Part shown: piece by piece, positions 22,201 through 32,800 of the stretch | How positions within the stretch are numbered: position 1 is the stretch's first letter | Layout: every line of letters begins with the position of its first letter | Notes under the pieces: model-generated | Database searches by the model: none | What the model was told of the DNA's origin: nothing | What the model saw: the letters and a program-made list of their open reading frames with translations, nothing else | NCBI GenBank assembly: GCA_914767715.1 | Contig: OU612074.1 | Coordinates: 9,067,501-9,131,500 of the forward strand | Length of the DNA: 64,000 nt | Direction: 5' to 3' | Origin: Membranipora membranacea | Taxonomy: Eukaryota > Bryozoa > Gymnolaemata > Cheilostomatida > Membraniporidae | Made by a program: the position numbers and the translations under genes

Positions 22201-24385
22201 TGTATAATTCAAAACTCCTGTTAATTCAGACAAGGAAAATTGGTCCTTTCAGCCAGATCTCAATGCATTCTACTGTCACTTAATTCAGACTCTGCTTAAT
22301 TAGAACAAGTTTTTGTGGTCCCCAGATGTTTGAATTAAGTGAACTGCACTGTAAGTAAGTAAATAAGTAAGTAAGTAAATAAGTAAGTAAGTAAGTAAGT
22401 ATGTAAGTAATTTAGTAATTAAGTCAGTAAATAAGTAGATAAGTAAGTAAGTCAGTAAGTAGGTAAGTAAGCTGGTGAGTAAGTTGGTGAGTAAGTAATT
22501 AAGTAAGTTATTGATTGATTAAGTAAGTAACAAACTTAGAGTTAAGAATGGATGATGCTCAGATAGTAACAGCACCAGACAGGTCACACAGTACTTAGTA
22601 AAATTTATCTCATAGTACATAAACCAAATCTCATGTTATCTAAACTATCTCTTCGACCAAAGCTTTATACAAATTTAACCAACCATTAATCTTGTTCTCT
22701 TTTTTACAATCTTCTAAACAGCATACATTTATTATGTTTCTCCTCTTTTCTCCGCTTATTTTTCCCCCAAAAGTTTGCCGTTATTTCACTGGCGTGTTAT
22801 GTAAAACTTAATTGACAGCCAAATTAAAAGTGTATAGGGGCCTAATAATGTCTTTGACTGACTGACATTGTAGATTTCCGGGTTATCTGCTCTTGTTGTG
22901 TTGGATTATTTCAGCAGTGGATACTTGCTGCTAGTTATCCTACTTATTGAAGTTCTTGTATTCTGTATCTACCAAAGTAAGTACTTAATGTTCGAGATGT
23001 TGCATTATGGGAAGACAACTAACATACCCTCTTAAAGGCTGTACCTGTTTATCAATGTAATCAACTGGTTATTCAGATAGATAATTGTTGCATGAATATC
23101 ATGGTAGGCCCTTAGTTCTAGGGAAGGCATGGAGGCACTGTACGATTAAATAATCAATAATAGCCTGAGGGAGTTCAAATTGCTATTTATGAACCTTAAA
23201 CTGATTTGGAGGAGCTTGCAGCACCCCTCCTAGTGATGATTTGGACCAGTCTCGGATTTTTGCCTCCCCTCCCATACTCAGAGATGAAGCAGTTTTTAAC
23301 ATTAAGCTTTTAATATCAAATCAACTCAAATCTTCCCCTCTACTTAACAAGCCACTGGCAAAAAGATAAAAATTGACCTAGATAATGCCAATTAAATTTC
23401 CTCATTCCACCAGATGGTGCAGAGAAATTGAGTGAAGATCTCTATAAGCTTTCTTATACGAATATCTCATACAACAAAATTGTATGCTGGGCATCGCTTT
23501 CTATTCTCTACTTGCTTGTAAGTATGATTAATTATTTTTTCAAAAATGATTAACTAGCCTTGCTTCTAAATCTTTCTAAAATCCTGAACGGGGCTGAATT
23601 AATTTGAGTTGGAAAAACACGAGCCTCTTTTTGTTAGGTGGTAGCTGCAATCTAGAATTGAGCGTTGGCCACCAGGTCTTCATCTGAGGCCGCAAGAACC
23701 CTTTCCAAATACAGTATTCTCTAACTTATTTTTATCACACTGTCATTTTACTATCGCATAGTCATCTTGAGTAATATATATTGAAATCCGTTCCACTTTT
23801 CATTATTCATTATTAGGGATAATAAATTTATGATTTCTTTACAAAAGCCTCCAACTGGCATCAGCACCAATGTGAGGGGACACCATCTTCTTGCATTATT
23901 CCTCCCAGCATTATTCCTCCCAGCAATCATTTCATTTTCCCATATAATATAATTTTACATTTTTTATGGAGGTTTTCATATAAATATGTTATAAAAAAAA
24001 TGAAATAATCAAAAAAACAGATATATAAATAAACAAATAAAGTAATAAATAAAATAAATAAATAAATACACAAAAGTAATAATCAAGATTTTAATGAGAT
24101 AATAATAAGAAAAAAATAACATATGTGAGCGTTCCTACCAGCAATTTTTCATTCCACCAACCTTCCATGTTTCAGATGATGTTTATTTACTTCGGCTTTG
24201 AGACTTACCCTGGCATACAGACAGAACCGTCGGCCATGTTTGTCACCTTTCTCCCACTATCCGCTCTGTCTTGTATACCTTTGTATATGCTGTACACATA
24301 CTACTACAAAGCATCAGAGCTAGATGAATACAATCAGATCAAATCAGAATCGGAACTGCATGATGTGAGTTATCCGTGGGCTTAA
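13963..24385 (+). CDS. SLC6-family (neurotransmitter:sodium symporter-like) transporter
   Basis: Thirteen exons join in frame to 624 residues: 13963-14088 (exon from 13942), 15287-15437, 16902-17033, 17717-17860, 18546-18714, 19099-19222, 19505-19639, 20290-20393, 21115-21358, 22005-22133, 22874-22976, 23414-23517, 24176-24385. SLC6 landmarks in order are RGQW before TM1, the W-R pair of TM1, FLESVTAQY in TM2, PLFKGLAYC, the SECDKPWND extracellular motif, a glycosylated loop (NLT, NYT), SLGVGTG in TM6, LADEF after TM8 and YFSSG in TM10. The length is normal for the family. Unlike typical members, several residues that bind sodium and chloride are replaced: the NVWRFP run of TM1 reads SASWRST, and the DSQ of TM8 reads CAQ. 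It may be a transporter with altered coupling, or a non-transporting paralogue. The ATG at 13963 is the first in its exon; a 5' UTR exon is probable. Confidence 0.9.
14099..14267. mobile_element. Tigger-like MITE, copy 1
   Basis: Ends are TACAGTGTAAGCTGG and, on the other strand, TACAGTGCAGTTCACTTAAT. A second copy lies at 22175-22353, and the shared core contains GACAAGGAAAATTGGTCC. TA at both outer ends fits the target duplication of Tc1/mariner/pogo elements. It begins 11 bases after the donor of the first recognised SLC6 exon. Confidence 0.65.
14472..14541. repeat. CCAAT-type foldback element, copy a
   Basis: The arms are GCCATTGTGGCTGCTCCGAT and its imperfect complement around CCAATCAGAGCCAACCCAT. 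Related palindromes occur at 27158-27220, 27530-27597, 34299-34367, 42666-42759 and 43650-43745. Confidence 0.5.
15042..15076. repeat. (TATAA)n microsatellite
   Basis: Tandem TATAA units in the first large SLC6 intron. Confidence 0.7.
15135..15212. repeat. Inverted repeat with CRE-like TGACATCA arms
   Basis: The left arm TGCATTATGATGTCACAGTC pairs almost perfectly with the right arm GACTGTGACATCATAATGCA, and inner GGAAGTG/CACTTCC extends the stem. It ends 74 bases before the SLC6 exon at 15287. It could be a foldback element. Confidence 0.75.
16197..16226. repeat. (TA)n microsatellite
   Basis: Pure TA run in the SLC6 intron 15438-16901. Confidence 0.75.
16367..16589 (+). repeat. Dispersed element family A, copy 2
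   Basis: It starts GGCCCGTAGTTCTAGGGAAG and ends ACTGAATTATGGCC, which pair as short imperfect terminal inverted repeats. It sits in the SLC6 intron before the TM2 exon. Confidence 0.6.
17638..17685 (+). promoter_or_regulatory. Three TCAAGGTCA half-sites (possible nuclear-receptor sites)
   Basis: TCAAGGTCA occurs at 17638-17646, 17658-17666 and 17677-17685, spaced 19-20 bases apart, just upstream of the SLC6 exon at 17717. This is the extended half-site bound by ERR and SF-1-type orphan receptors. It may equally be a small tandem duplication; function is only inferred. Confidence 0.3.
18421..18526. repeat. 9-bp minisatellite, unit ATGACATC
   Basis: About eleven tandem units of the type CATGACATC, with A/C and A/G variants, end 20 bases before the SLC6 exon at 18546. 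The unit contains TGACATCA, a CRE-like octamer, so the array repeats that motif many times. Confidence 0.85.
19853..19909. repeat. Short hairpin-forming repeat
   Basis: GGATCATAGTGGATCATAGT on the left pairs with TGATCCACTATGATCC on the right, in the SLC6 intron 19640-20289. Confidence 0.6.
22134..22535. repeat. (TAAG)n microsatellite split by a MITE
   Basis: TAAG units begin at the donor of the exon ending at 22133, run to 22174, resume at 22354 and decay by about 22535. The interruption is the MITE at 22175-22353. Confidence 0.8.
22175..22353. mobile_element. Tigger-like MITE, copy 2, inserted into (TAAG)n
   Basis: Same ends and core as the copy at 14099-14267: it starts TACAGTGTAAGTTGG and ends GAACTGCACTGTA. 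TAAG repeats flank it on both sides, so the insertion site is unambiguous. Confidence 0.7.
23107..23278 (+). repeat. Dispersed element family A, copy 3 (shortened)
   Basis: It starts GGCCCTTAGTTCTAGGGAAG and shares the GGAGCTTGCAGC and TCTCGGATTTT blocks with copy 1. The internal part is shorter and the right end is eroded. It lies in an SLC6 intron. Confidence 0.5.
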
Positions 24386-24404
24386 TAATTATTATTATTT
24401 AACA

Positions 24405-24410
24405 AATAAA
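24405..24410 (+). terminator. Polyadenylation signal of the short SLC6 3' end
   Basis: AATAAA 20 bases after the TAA at 24383-24385. It supports termination in this exon. Confidence 0.4.
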
Positions 24411-25471
24411 TGATGGATTAATATGCTATAGCTGATTTTAAGTCGACAGGGTGGTCTTTCAATTAAAACTGTTAACCTCAGTATCTGATCGCTTCTAGCT
24501 ATGTAAGCAAAAGACCTTCTAGAGGTTTTGTTCCTAAATCGTTCACTTATTGATAGAACTATGTACAATCTGATTGAACAATTTGGAACAAATTCTGGGT
24601 GAAGTGAATCAAAATTCTGTGTGAAGTGATAGCACTAATTTGTTTAAAAAAGCATCATTCATTCTAATTCTAATTTTTATGTTTGCACATGTCTCTTCTG
24701 GTGATGCTAGAGTTATCTCTTTACTATATGGGAATATATTGAAATGGGCTATTTCTGCATTTTCTAAACAGTTTATAGTCTTTTTGTTGGTCAAAGTGGT
24801 TTTAGCAATACACATTTGAGCGTATCGTTAAAGAGTTTGTTTGTAAATTTTTAAATTATCCATAGCACTTTTTCATCAATTGTTGTGCATGTGCAAACAC
24901 CAATAACATAGCATGAGCAGGCTGTCTGGGGTGGTTGGGGTGGAGGGGGGACACCAGACAGCCTGCCCAGGCTACCAGTAATAGCTGTGTACCACTATTT
25001 TTGACGTGAAACCCCTGGGCTTACTTGAATTCACAATGGCGAATAATTGTATACTATTAAATTGTTGCACCAGAACCGTTCACTGATAATATGTTCAATA
25101 TTAGCCAATTTTACCCCTGGCCAGTTCAAGGTCATGACTCTATCCCATCTAATTTCACATATTAACAAATCTTAAGTTACATGACAATGAAATTGGGGTG
25201 ATAGCTAAATTCGAAGTTCAACCATCAATGGTCTTTACCCTCTTAGAAATATTATGTCTACCGCTCCACTGATCATTGTAGCCCTGGGAAATTACCGAGG
25301 TCATTTACATAGAGAGAAATTCATTAATGGTGCCACGTTGGCATCCAGGGTCAAATGTTGGTAGCTATGGAAACCTATGCTTATCGGAGATCCCAGCGAT
25401 TATTCAAGTTACCCAGGGAACCACAGATGTGCTTGTATATGGTATCTGGCTGCCTTAGCTAAATCAAGCAG

Positions 25472-25543
25472 GGTTCCATGGTGTAATGGTTAGCACTCTG
25501 GACTTTGAATCCAGCGATCCGAGTTCAAATCTCGGTGGAACCT
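25472..25543 (+). tRNA. tRNA-Gln (anticodon TTG)
   Basis: A full 72-base cloverleaf: acceptor stem GGTTCCA paired with TGGAACC, D-arm TGTAATGGTTAGCAC, anticodon stem-loop CTGGACTTTGAATCCAG with TTG at the centre, and T-arm CGAGTTCAAATCTCG. All stems are intact and both internal promoter boxes are canonical, so it should be a working gene without an intron. It lies between the two alternative 3' ends of the SLC6 gene, on the same strand. Confidence 0.95.
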
Positions 25544-25868
25544 GTTCATTTTAATGTGCAGAGAGATAACTCCAAAATACTCAGGGCCTGAGCAGGCTCT
25601 ATTCATTAACATGGTATCGTGAGGGCATAGTATGTGCAATCTTCTGATGCAACTTTAGCTCTAGTCAAAGTGCTCAGACAGATGCATTTGAGTTAGTGGC
25701 ATCACAATATCAAACACTCAATTTCAGTGTTTGCATGTTTGATAATGTAATGCAGCTAACTCGCAATGGAGCTATCTCAGCACTTACGACTACTCTAGGT
25801 CCTGACCCCTTTGACACACATGTTAATGACATGCCAGATCAAAATTTGTCATCCCATTTTGCTTTTAG

Positions 25869-25937
25869 AACCAGAAGGAGAATCTTGAATACCATTCACA
25901 AGAAGGAATGAAAGGAGGTAATAAAGAGGAAATATAA
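25869..25937 (+). CDS. Possible alternative last exon of the SLC6 gene
   Basis: The SLC6 exon 24176-24385 contains an internal gtgagt donor after 24364, in phase 0. An acceptor with a good pyrimidine tract (TTGCTTTTAG) ends at 25868, and the frame continues in phase 0 for 22 hydrophilic codons (NQKENLEYHSQEGMK then GGNKEEI) to TAA at 25937. This would replace the last seven residues with a longer charged tail. Without transcripts it is only a plausible alternative; the intron would contain the tRNA-Gln gene. Confidence 0.3.
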   Translation, partial: NQKENLEYHSQEGMKGGNKEEI

Positions 25938-25943
25938 CATGTG

Positions 25944-26841
25944 GTCAACCTTCTCAACAATCACTTATATCACACCAAGTTGCCATCTGACTGATGAGAG
26001 GAATGGTAGCAAGCACATGTAGCTGGACCAACAGCAGTTATGACAAAGATCGACTTATTCCATATCAACCAATATGCCATTTTGTACCCACAATGCAACT
26101 TCAGACCAGAATTCCAACTTTTTTAAATATTATTATGGACCTGTTATCATTGGGAATTCCAGAAAATTGCATTGTGGGATACTTATAAGCAGGGTTTTTT
26201 GGCTAACGGACAGGCTGTCACAAGTAGAAATACAACGGCAATCGAAGTTATATCATGTGATGACCATCTTGAAAATGGAATGTTAAGAATTGAATTGAAT
26301 TTAAATTTAAATTTGATAATGTGTATATTATGCCTCTCTATTTTCTAGCCATATGAAACAAACAAAAAACAAACAACAAAATCTCTCTGAGCAAAGCAGT
26401 GGTGTAGCAATAACGTGCAATAAATCAAATATCTGTAAAAAGAGTCAAAAAATACATTCATTCATTCATCGAGTAAATGGTGAGTGAGGAAGCAAACTCT
26501 AGGTGCTAGAAGTGAAAAGTCAAATTCAATATCAGAAGGATAAGACAAACAGACTTGAACATTTAAGCAGAGATAGAACTTTTCAAACTTCCAGCTTAGT
26601 GGATCATACCCAATCTTTGTCTAGCTGATAACTGTCACAGAAAAAGTGCTATTCACTATCAACTTTTAAGTGGAAATTTGATTGATAATGAAAGGCCCCT
26701 GCGCCAATGACAGCATTTAAATGATAAGATAAGTTAACAGAACAACCAAAAAAACAAAATGAGATAACTCAAAATAGATTTAAATTGGCCATCTTTTAAG
26801 GTTGATCAAATTTCAAACATCAGCCAAGTTCTGTTTTTCCT
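25944..26841. other. Convergent intergenic region
   Basis: The 3' ends of the SLC6 gene (plus) and the JmjC gene (minus) face each other here. No exon, RNA gene or repeat with clear ends was seen. Confidence 0.5.
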
Positions 26842-29800
26842 CTAAAACTCCTCATGTTTGATAGAATCAGTGTCAGCTGTGGAGTCAGCGGCACTGTGGT
26901 CTTGACCTTGACCCTGGCCTTGATCTGTCTTCTGATTGGCTGCATTCTCGGCATCCGCCTGCACTTTCTTTCTGTTTCTTTCTTTCAGGTCTTTGCTGTT
27001 TGCCTCACTTGAGTTGGCTCTCTGTCTTGTTGTTTTCAGCACATACTGAGACAGAAACAACAAAAGAGACACATTAAAGATATGACCCTGTAGAAAATTG
27101 GTAAATGGTCTTCTTACAATGTATCATTTCAATTCTACAGAATAGTGAACGTCCTAACCAATGTATTGGCTCTGATTGGTGGGTGGTGAGAAAAACCACC
27201 CACCAATCAGAGCACATTGGCTATGAATTCCCATGAGTTGAAGCCAAAGACTGTCTGTTGAAGAGATGCGGGTTATGAGACAAGGATACAGTGACTCATA
27301 TTGAGTCACTCCCTTTCTTGTGCTCTCAACAGAAAGCATGTGCGCAACATGAATTTAGTAGAAAACCTAAATAAATAAATAACCAATATATGCATTCTGA
27401 GTGAGTGCTTTGAGGGCGATTTCGTCTAACTGAAAGACCAACTGAGTGATAATTTGCTTTAGTAAAGCATCACTCACTCTTATTGAAAGACCCCCAGTCT
27501 CACTTATACTCTATCTAGACAGGTACTTTCAGTGAGCTGGTATTGGCTCTCTTTCCCAACCAACAGCCAATCAAGTCAAAGTCAGCACATTGGTTGGAAT
27601 GAAAATCTTGGAGACCTGGGAATCATGAACTCACCTTGACGGCTTTGATAACTGTCTGTTTTTGTTCCTCTGTTAGTTGTTTGAATTCTTCTGGTGTTAT
27701 CTTCGAGTCTTTGTCAGCATTCATTGTTTTGAAGGCCTGTGTTAGATACAAGAAAATGAATGTTGAAGACAATGGAATGTTTGAGACATTCATTCACACA
27801 AAATCTTTGTTAGTAAGAATAAACCAAAGCAAGAGATATATGAACGAAAAAACACTTAGGATGTGGTTAAGCCAGGATAAATTACATGGAAAACCTTTAT
27901 TGCAAACCAATATTGTTGAGTTTCTATGTTGTTTTCTTTTTCTGTACTGATTCGCTGGCCAAGCGCGACAAACAACTAACTGGGAAAACCAAAAAAATGG
28001 AGTCATGACCACCTTTGATTTCTGGAGATAGGTTGACATGTGTCTACGAAATATCTTCGCAAAATTTGAATCACAAATTACTTAAAAAGGCCATGCAAAT
28101 AAAAAATTCCGTTGTATCATAAATATAATTCGGACACAAAAGGCCCATTATCTCAGTTTAACAAACGCGCTAGTTAGTTAGTCCCACTGGCTGATATTAG
28201 TCTTGTCAATATTTCAGCTGAACAAGTTAAAACAGCCTGCAGACTAACACCTCACCTCTTTCAGTGCTCTCTTCAGATCAGGGTCAACATTTCTCAGTAC
28301 CTGCATCGGATTGTGATCGGCCTTTAGAAAAGAGAACATTCAGATAGTCAAATACAACAAAACTTCATATTTTGGATGTCCATAAACATATAAATGAATG
28401 AATACGTAAATATATAATGTATTTGTATGTCTGTGGAGATTTCAGTACGTTAATGCCATTATTTTGATTGAGGAAATTGTTATTGATTCCATCAAGACAT
28501 CGTTCAAATATGTTTTGAGCACGCATTTCTGTCTTCATAGCTATTCATCTCTGAGAGACATTTTACAATCTCGCTATATAATTTTATTCTTTACAAAAGT
28601 ATCACCACTTACCATCTTAAGCCCATTTGTGAATATTCCGACCCAGCGAGGGAAGGTCACTGGTTTGAGTATATGTGCCATAGAGAGTAGATCCTTGGTG
28701 TGCTCCCTACAATAAAATAATAAATATACATAGATATATATATACATATATACATAGTTTTATATCAACCAAAAATAAAATGAGATGTAAAATGGTTTGT
28801 TGTTTCAGGAAAGTGAGGGTTATCCCCTTCCCTTGTTGTAAACTGTTAGGTTGGCAAATCAGAGCCAGCACATTGGTGGTCCTATTTAATACTCAGTATC
28901 TAGTTAAAATCTGCATTTTTCACGGGAAGAGAGATGGCAGCTCATGGGGAGGAGGGCACGCTGATGACATGATATACTATTGCATGTATATCTCGGATCG
29001 ATAGAGAGTTAGCTAATTCACTTAGCATGAGTACCATAAGAGAGAAGATGGTGTGACAATCTGTGGCTAATTGATTTAATTAGGGGCGGGAACATATTAG
29101 TTACTCATACTTAAGTGTCTCCAACGATCAGAGACACACATGTTAATAGTTTAGTCTCGATGTCAGTGTGTGAGGAGAGGGGGGTCAAGGTCAAACTCCT
29201 ACTTACAGTACACCCTCATCTCTGTTCTCAAAGTCACCCCAGCCGTGGAACAGAGCATCACTGATTGACTTTCCTTCTTCCTGTTTCGCACACTTAGACA
29301 AGTCAAGCTCCTTATTTTTCCAGTGGTTCCACCAGATGTTCACTGCGATGTTTCTACCATAAGAGCGCACCTGATGTATCCTATAGAAAAGACAATATAT
29401 TATAATTAATTCAATACATCAAAATAATTATTATTTTTGTGCATATATATTTATTTATCATGTCAAACAGCTATTATTTTCTTTTGTTTATAACATACGT
29501 ATATATAAGAAAACCTCAATAAATTCACGTAATAATAATAACACAATTGCGTGAATATCTGTGTATACTGTGTGATTCAATGAGTTGCACAATTATGCTG
29601 TACACACGCTGTCACCTATTCTACCAATATGATCACATTGAATTGAAATGAATAGAATAGGTATAGTTGGATAAATCCTCGTTAGCATTTTTGTTGCTGT
29701 TGTTGGGGATACATTGGTACGAAATTCACAAAAGCAAGGTGATGATGTGGTTAAGATTCAGGCTTCTCAATCTGATAGTTACAGGTTCGAATCCTGATCA

Positions 29801-32800
29801 CTATGCATGCTGTCAATGAAGGTGAGCTATTCATACATAACCCTAGGTTGCCTGCCTCATCCTTTTACAGAGGTGCGCTAAATAGATTTGATGAATCTTA
29901 ATATTGTGAGCATATTCTCATTCGCCCCCAAAATAGGCCTTGAATTTTGATTTATATATTTTATATATATAATATATTATTATATATATTATTATATTGA
30001 TTATATGTAAAAGGGTGTGCTAAATAGATGGGATGAACCTTCCTATTGCAAGCACATCCTCATATTTTCTCTAATATATCATATTCATTATATATATTGT
30101 TACACATATTTTATATATTAGAATACACACCATTTATAAGGGATGAAGATACAGTCTCCTCCTTGTAACTCAGTCAGCTGATACTCTACACCATCGAGTC
30201 CTGGATATTTGTCAGCATCTACCGAGTCTACATCCATCGTAGAGTACAGGCCATCTGGTCTATCTATCACCACATTAGGCTGTTGGTATATATAAAACCA
30301 CACATTACAGCAGGGAACATTTATGATATTTGTATTAAATCATTTATGTTTTATTTATTCATTCATGTTTTATTTATGTCATTTTACTCCTTTTTAATTA
30401 TTTAACGCATTTTATTTAATAGTTATTCATGCTATTTATATTATATTATTTATGTTTCAGCTATTTATTTATTATTTATTTTATTTATTTATTATATATG
30501 TTATTTGTACTTCTAAGACAAGTCCCGATTGATCAAGAGCAATTAATGTAAATTACGCAGAAGGAAAAACATTTGATGAACAGGAAGTGTGATTCGAGGT
30601 TGAGCCAAGTTTTTCAGGGCCTCATTACCATTGTCATTCAGCCAATTATTTTTGTATTGTTCGAGAAATTAATAAAAATTGATGGCAAAACAAGGCTGGG
30701 GCGTCATGCACAAAGCTGATGCTGCTTAGCATGGTTGATCAAAATGGCAGGTTATATTAGGTGGTTTAAATATCACACGCCACATCCGAAAGCAAAGGCA
30801 GCAAGATATTGGTTGCCTTAAGGGCGGGGCCGCAATAACTGCGCAAGGTTGCTGTCAGATTGTAGGTATGTTGGAGCACAACTGGTAACCAACCAGACCT
30901 GAGTAGCCGATGAACTGCAGTGAATTTTGAACCCACAACCTTCAACATATGCATGCTGAAGGACCGGTGATCTAACTAACTGAACCATCTATTATTTGTC
31001 ACTTATGGTTGCCCTTTGACGTGTAGTTGAGAGGGTCAAAACGAGAGAGGAAAGAATAACTTACATCGTATTTAGGAGATAGTACTGTATAATTCTTTAC
31101 TCCATATACCAGACAGTTAATGTTATCAGCAGCATCCTTGTGAACTACCGAAGTGGTATACTGAGCTCCAAACCAAATTTTCTGTAACAAAGGGATTAAT
31201 TTCATTTTATTTCAATCATGTTTTTTGAAGATCAGTAATTGGATTTCTCTTTTATTTAAATCCTTGATCAATGTTATATATTTATTATATATATGTGTCC
31301 AATATATAATATTATATGTTCTATATAATATATGCAAAGTTTCTCCATTGTCAGAACTGGAGAGTTGGGGTTTAGATCGTAGAGGCATAGATAATAATAA
31401 TCTATGTCGGCCATCTTATCAGAGTGGTATTGGTTAGCCTCAAGTTACCAGCCGATCAAGTTTTGATAGATCATCTCTTAAATCTGGGTATTTGACATTC
31501 CAATTTAAGATACTAAACTCTGGCTTGTATTTGCTCTGCTATAGTAATCAGGGACCATTTTCCAATCGGATTACCACGTGGTATCACGGGGTTTGCAATG
31601 TAGTAGCGACGTTTTAACCCTTGGTATTTGTCCACTGGGTTGGGTTGGGATGAATTGATACAATGTGTAGCGATTTACTCACATTTCCCATTAGAATCTC
31701 TCCCTGAGTTATCTCCTGGCAGTCAACGCAGGCAGGCACCAGCACATCCTTTCTAAAAAAAACACCGCAGTATTCTTATCATGTTTCAGCTGTCATATGG
31801 TGACAGGCAGATCTAGCACACAGCCTAACAAGTGATTGCAGGCGTTATCTGTTATATAAGGAGATTTAGGAGTCATTATTAGAAAGCTATTGATATGAGA
31901 ATATCACAGAGTAAGGATGTAAAAACACAGCAGCATTCATATCATGTAGCAGCTGCCATAAGCCTTATCTCATCAGCCTCCTTTTTGTTGGGGCCACTGA
32001 GATAAGGCAAGTAATATGTCCAAACTGTTTTAGCATTCTAACACAGAGGATGATACCATTCTAGAAAGCATTTTTTCAGTTCGGAGCATACAAATTATTG
32101 TTCTCAAAATTATCCAACTCAATCCAGTAGTGGCGATAAATCTGTTCGAGAGTTGTGCAAGTTTGTCTTGGGCGGGACAGCATAGTATCAGTTTTTGGTG
32201 CAAGAGATGAAAGTTAAATTTGGTCTCGTTTACTAAAATAATTACATTATGTATTTGATACTTTACTTTTTCATCTACGATCAAATTTTCTTGCAGTAAC
32301 AAAAAAACAAACATCACACTACACTAAATAAAATAGAGGCTCATATTTCCCCGATTTGACCTTCGGCCTTTATTTTAGAGAACAGGGCAGATCCGCTGAC
32401 ATATGATCGTTACATAAGAATCATAGGGTTAATTCAATAGAAAACTTGATTCTAAGAAGCTCAGTAGCTTGACACTGCAACGTAACAGTTTCCAGGAAAG
32501 GCGATTCTCTCGTGTGACCTGTCTAGACATTAACTCAGGAAAAGATCTCTTGAAACAAGGTGGTGACACCCTACAGGAGATTTATCATTAATTCTAGAGT
32601 TCCATAGAAGGCCAATGCTTTGACCTTGTCTGTCAATTGATGATTATGAATTCCTATTATTATAAAATTCCAACACTGCAACTGACAAATTTTTAGGCAG
32701 GAAACAGGTGGAAACTGGAAACGGGAAACAGGAAACATGTGAAAAAAGTGGGCAGATTGGCTCCACTTAACCTCTCCTGAGTGTGTGTTGTGCCTTAAAT

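Noticed and set aside
22134-22535. TAAG repeats as a CRISPR-like or regulatory array
   Set aside because: It is a simple 4-bp microsatellite interrupted by a MITE, in an animal genome.
32030-32317. 95-residue minus-strand open frame as an extra JmjC exon
   Set aside because: The JmjC exons at 34394 and 31752 already join in phase, and this frame lacks splice sites and motifs.
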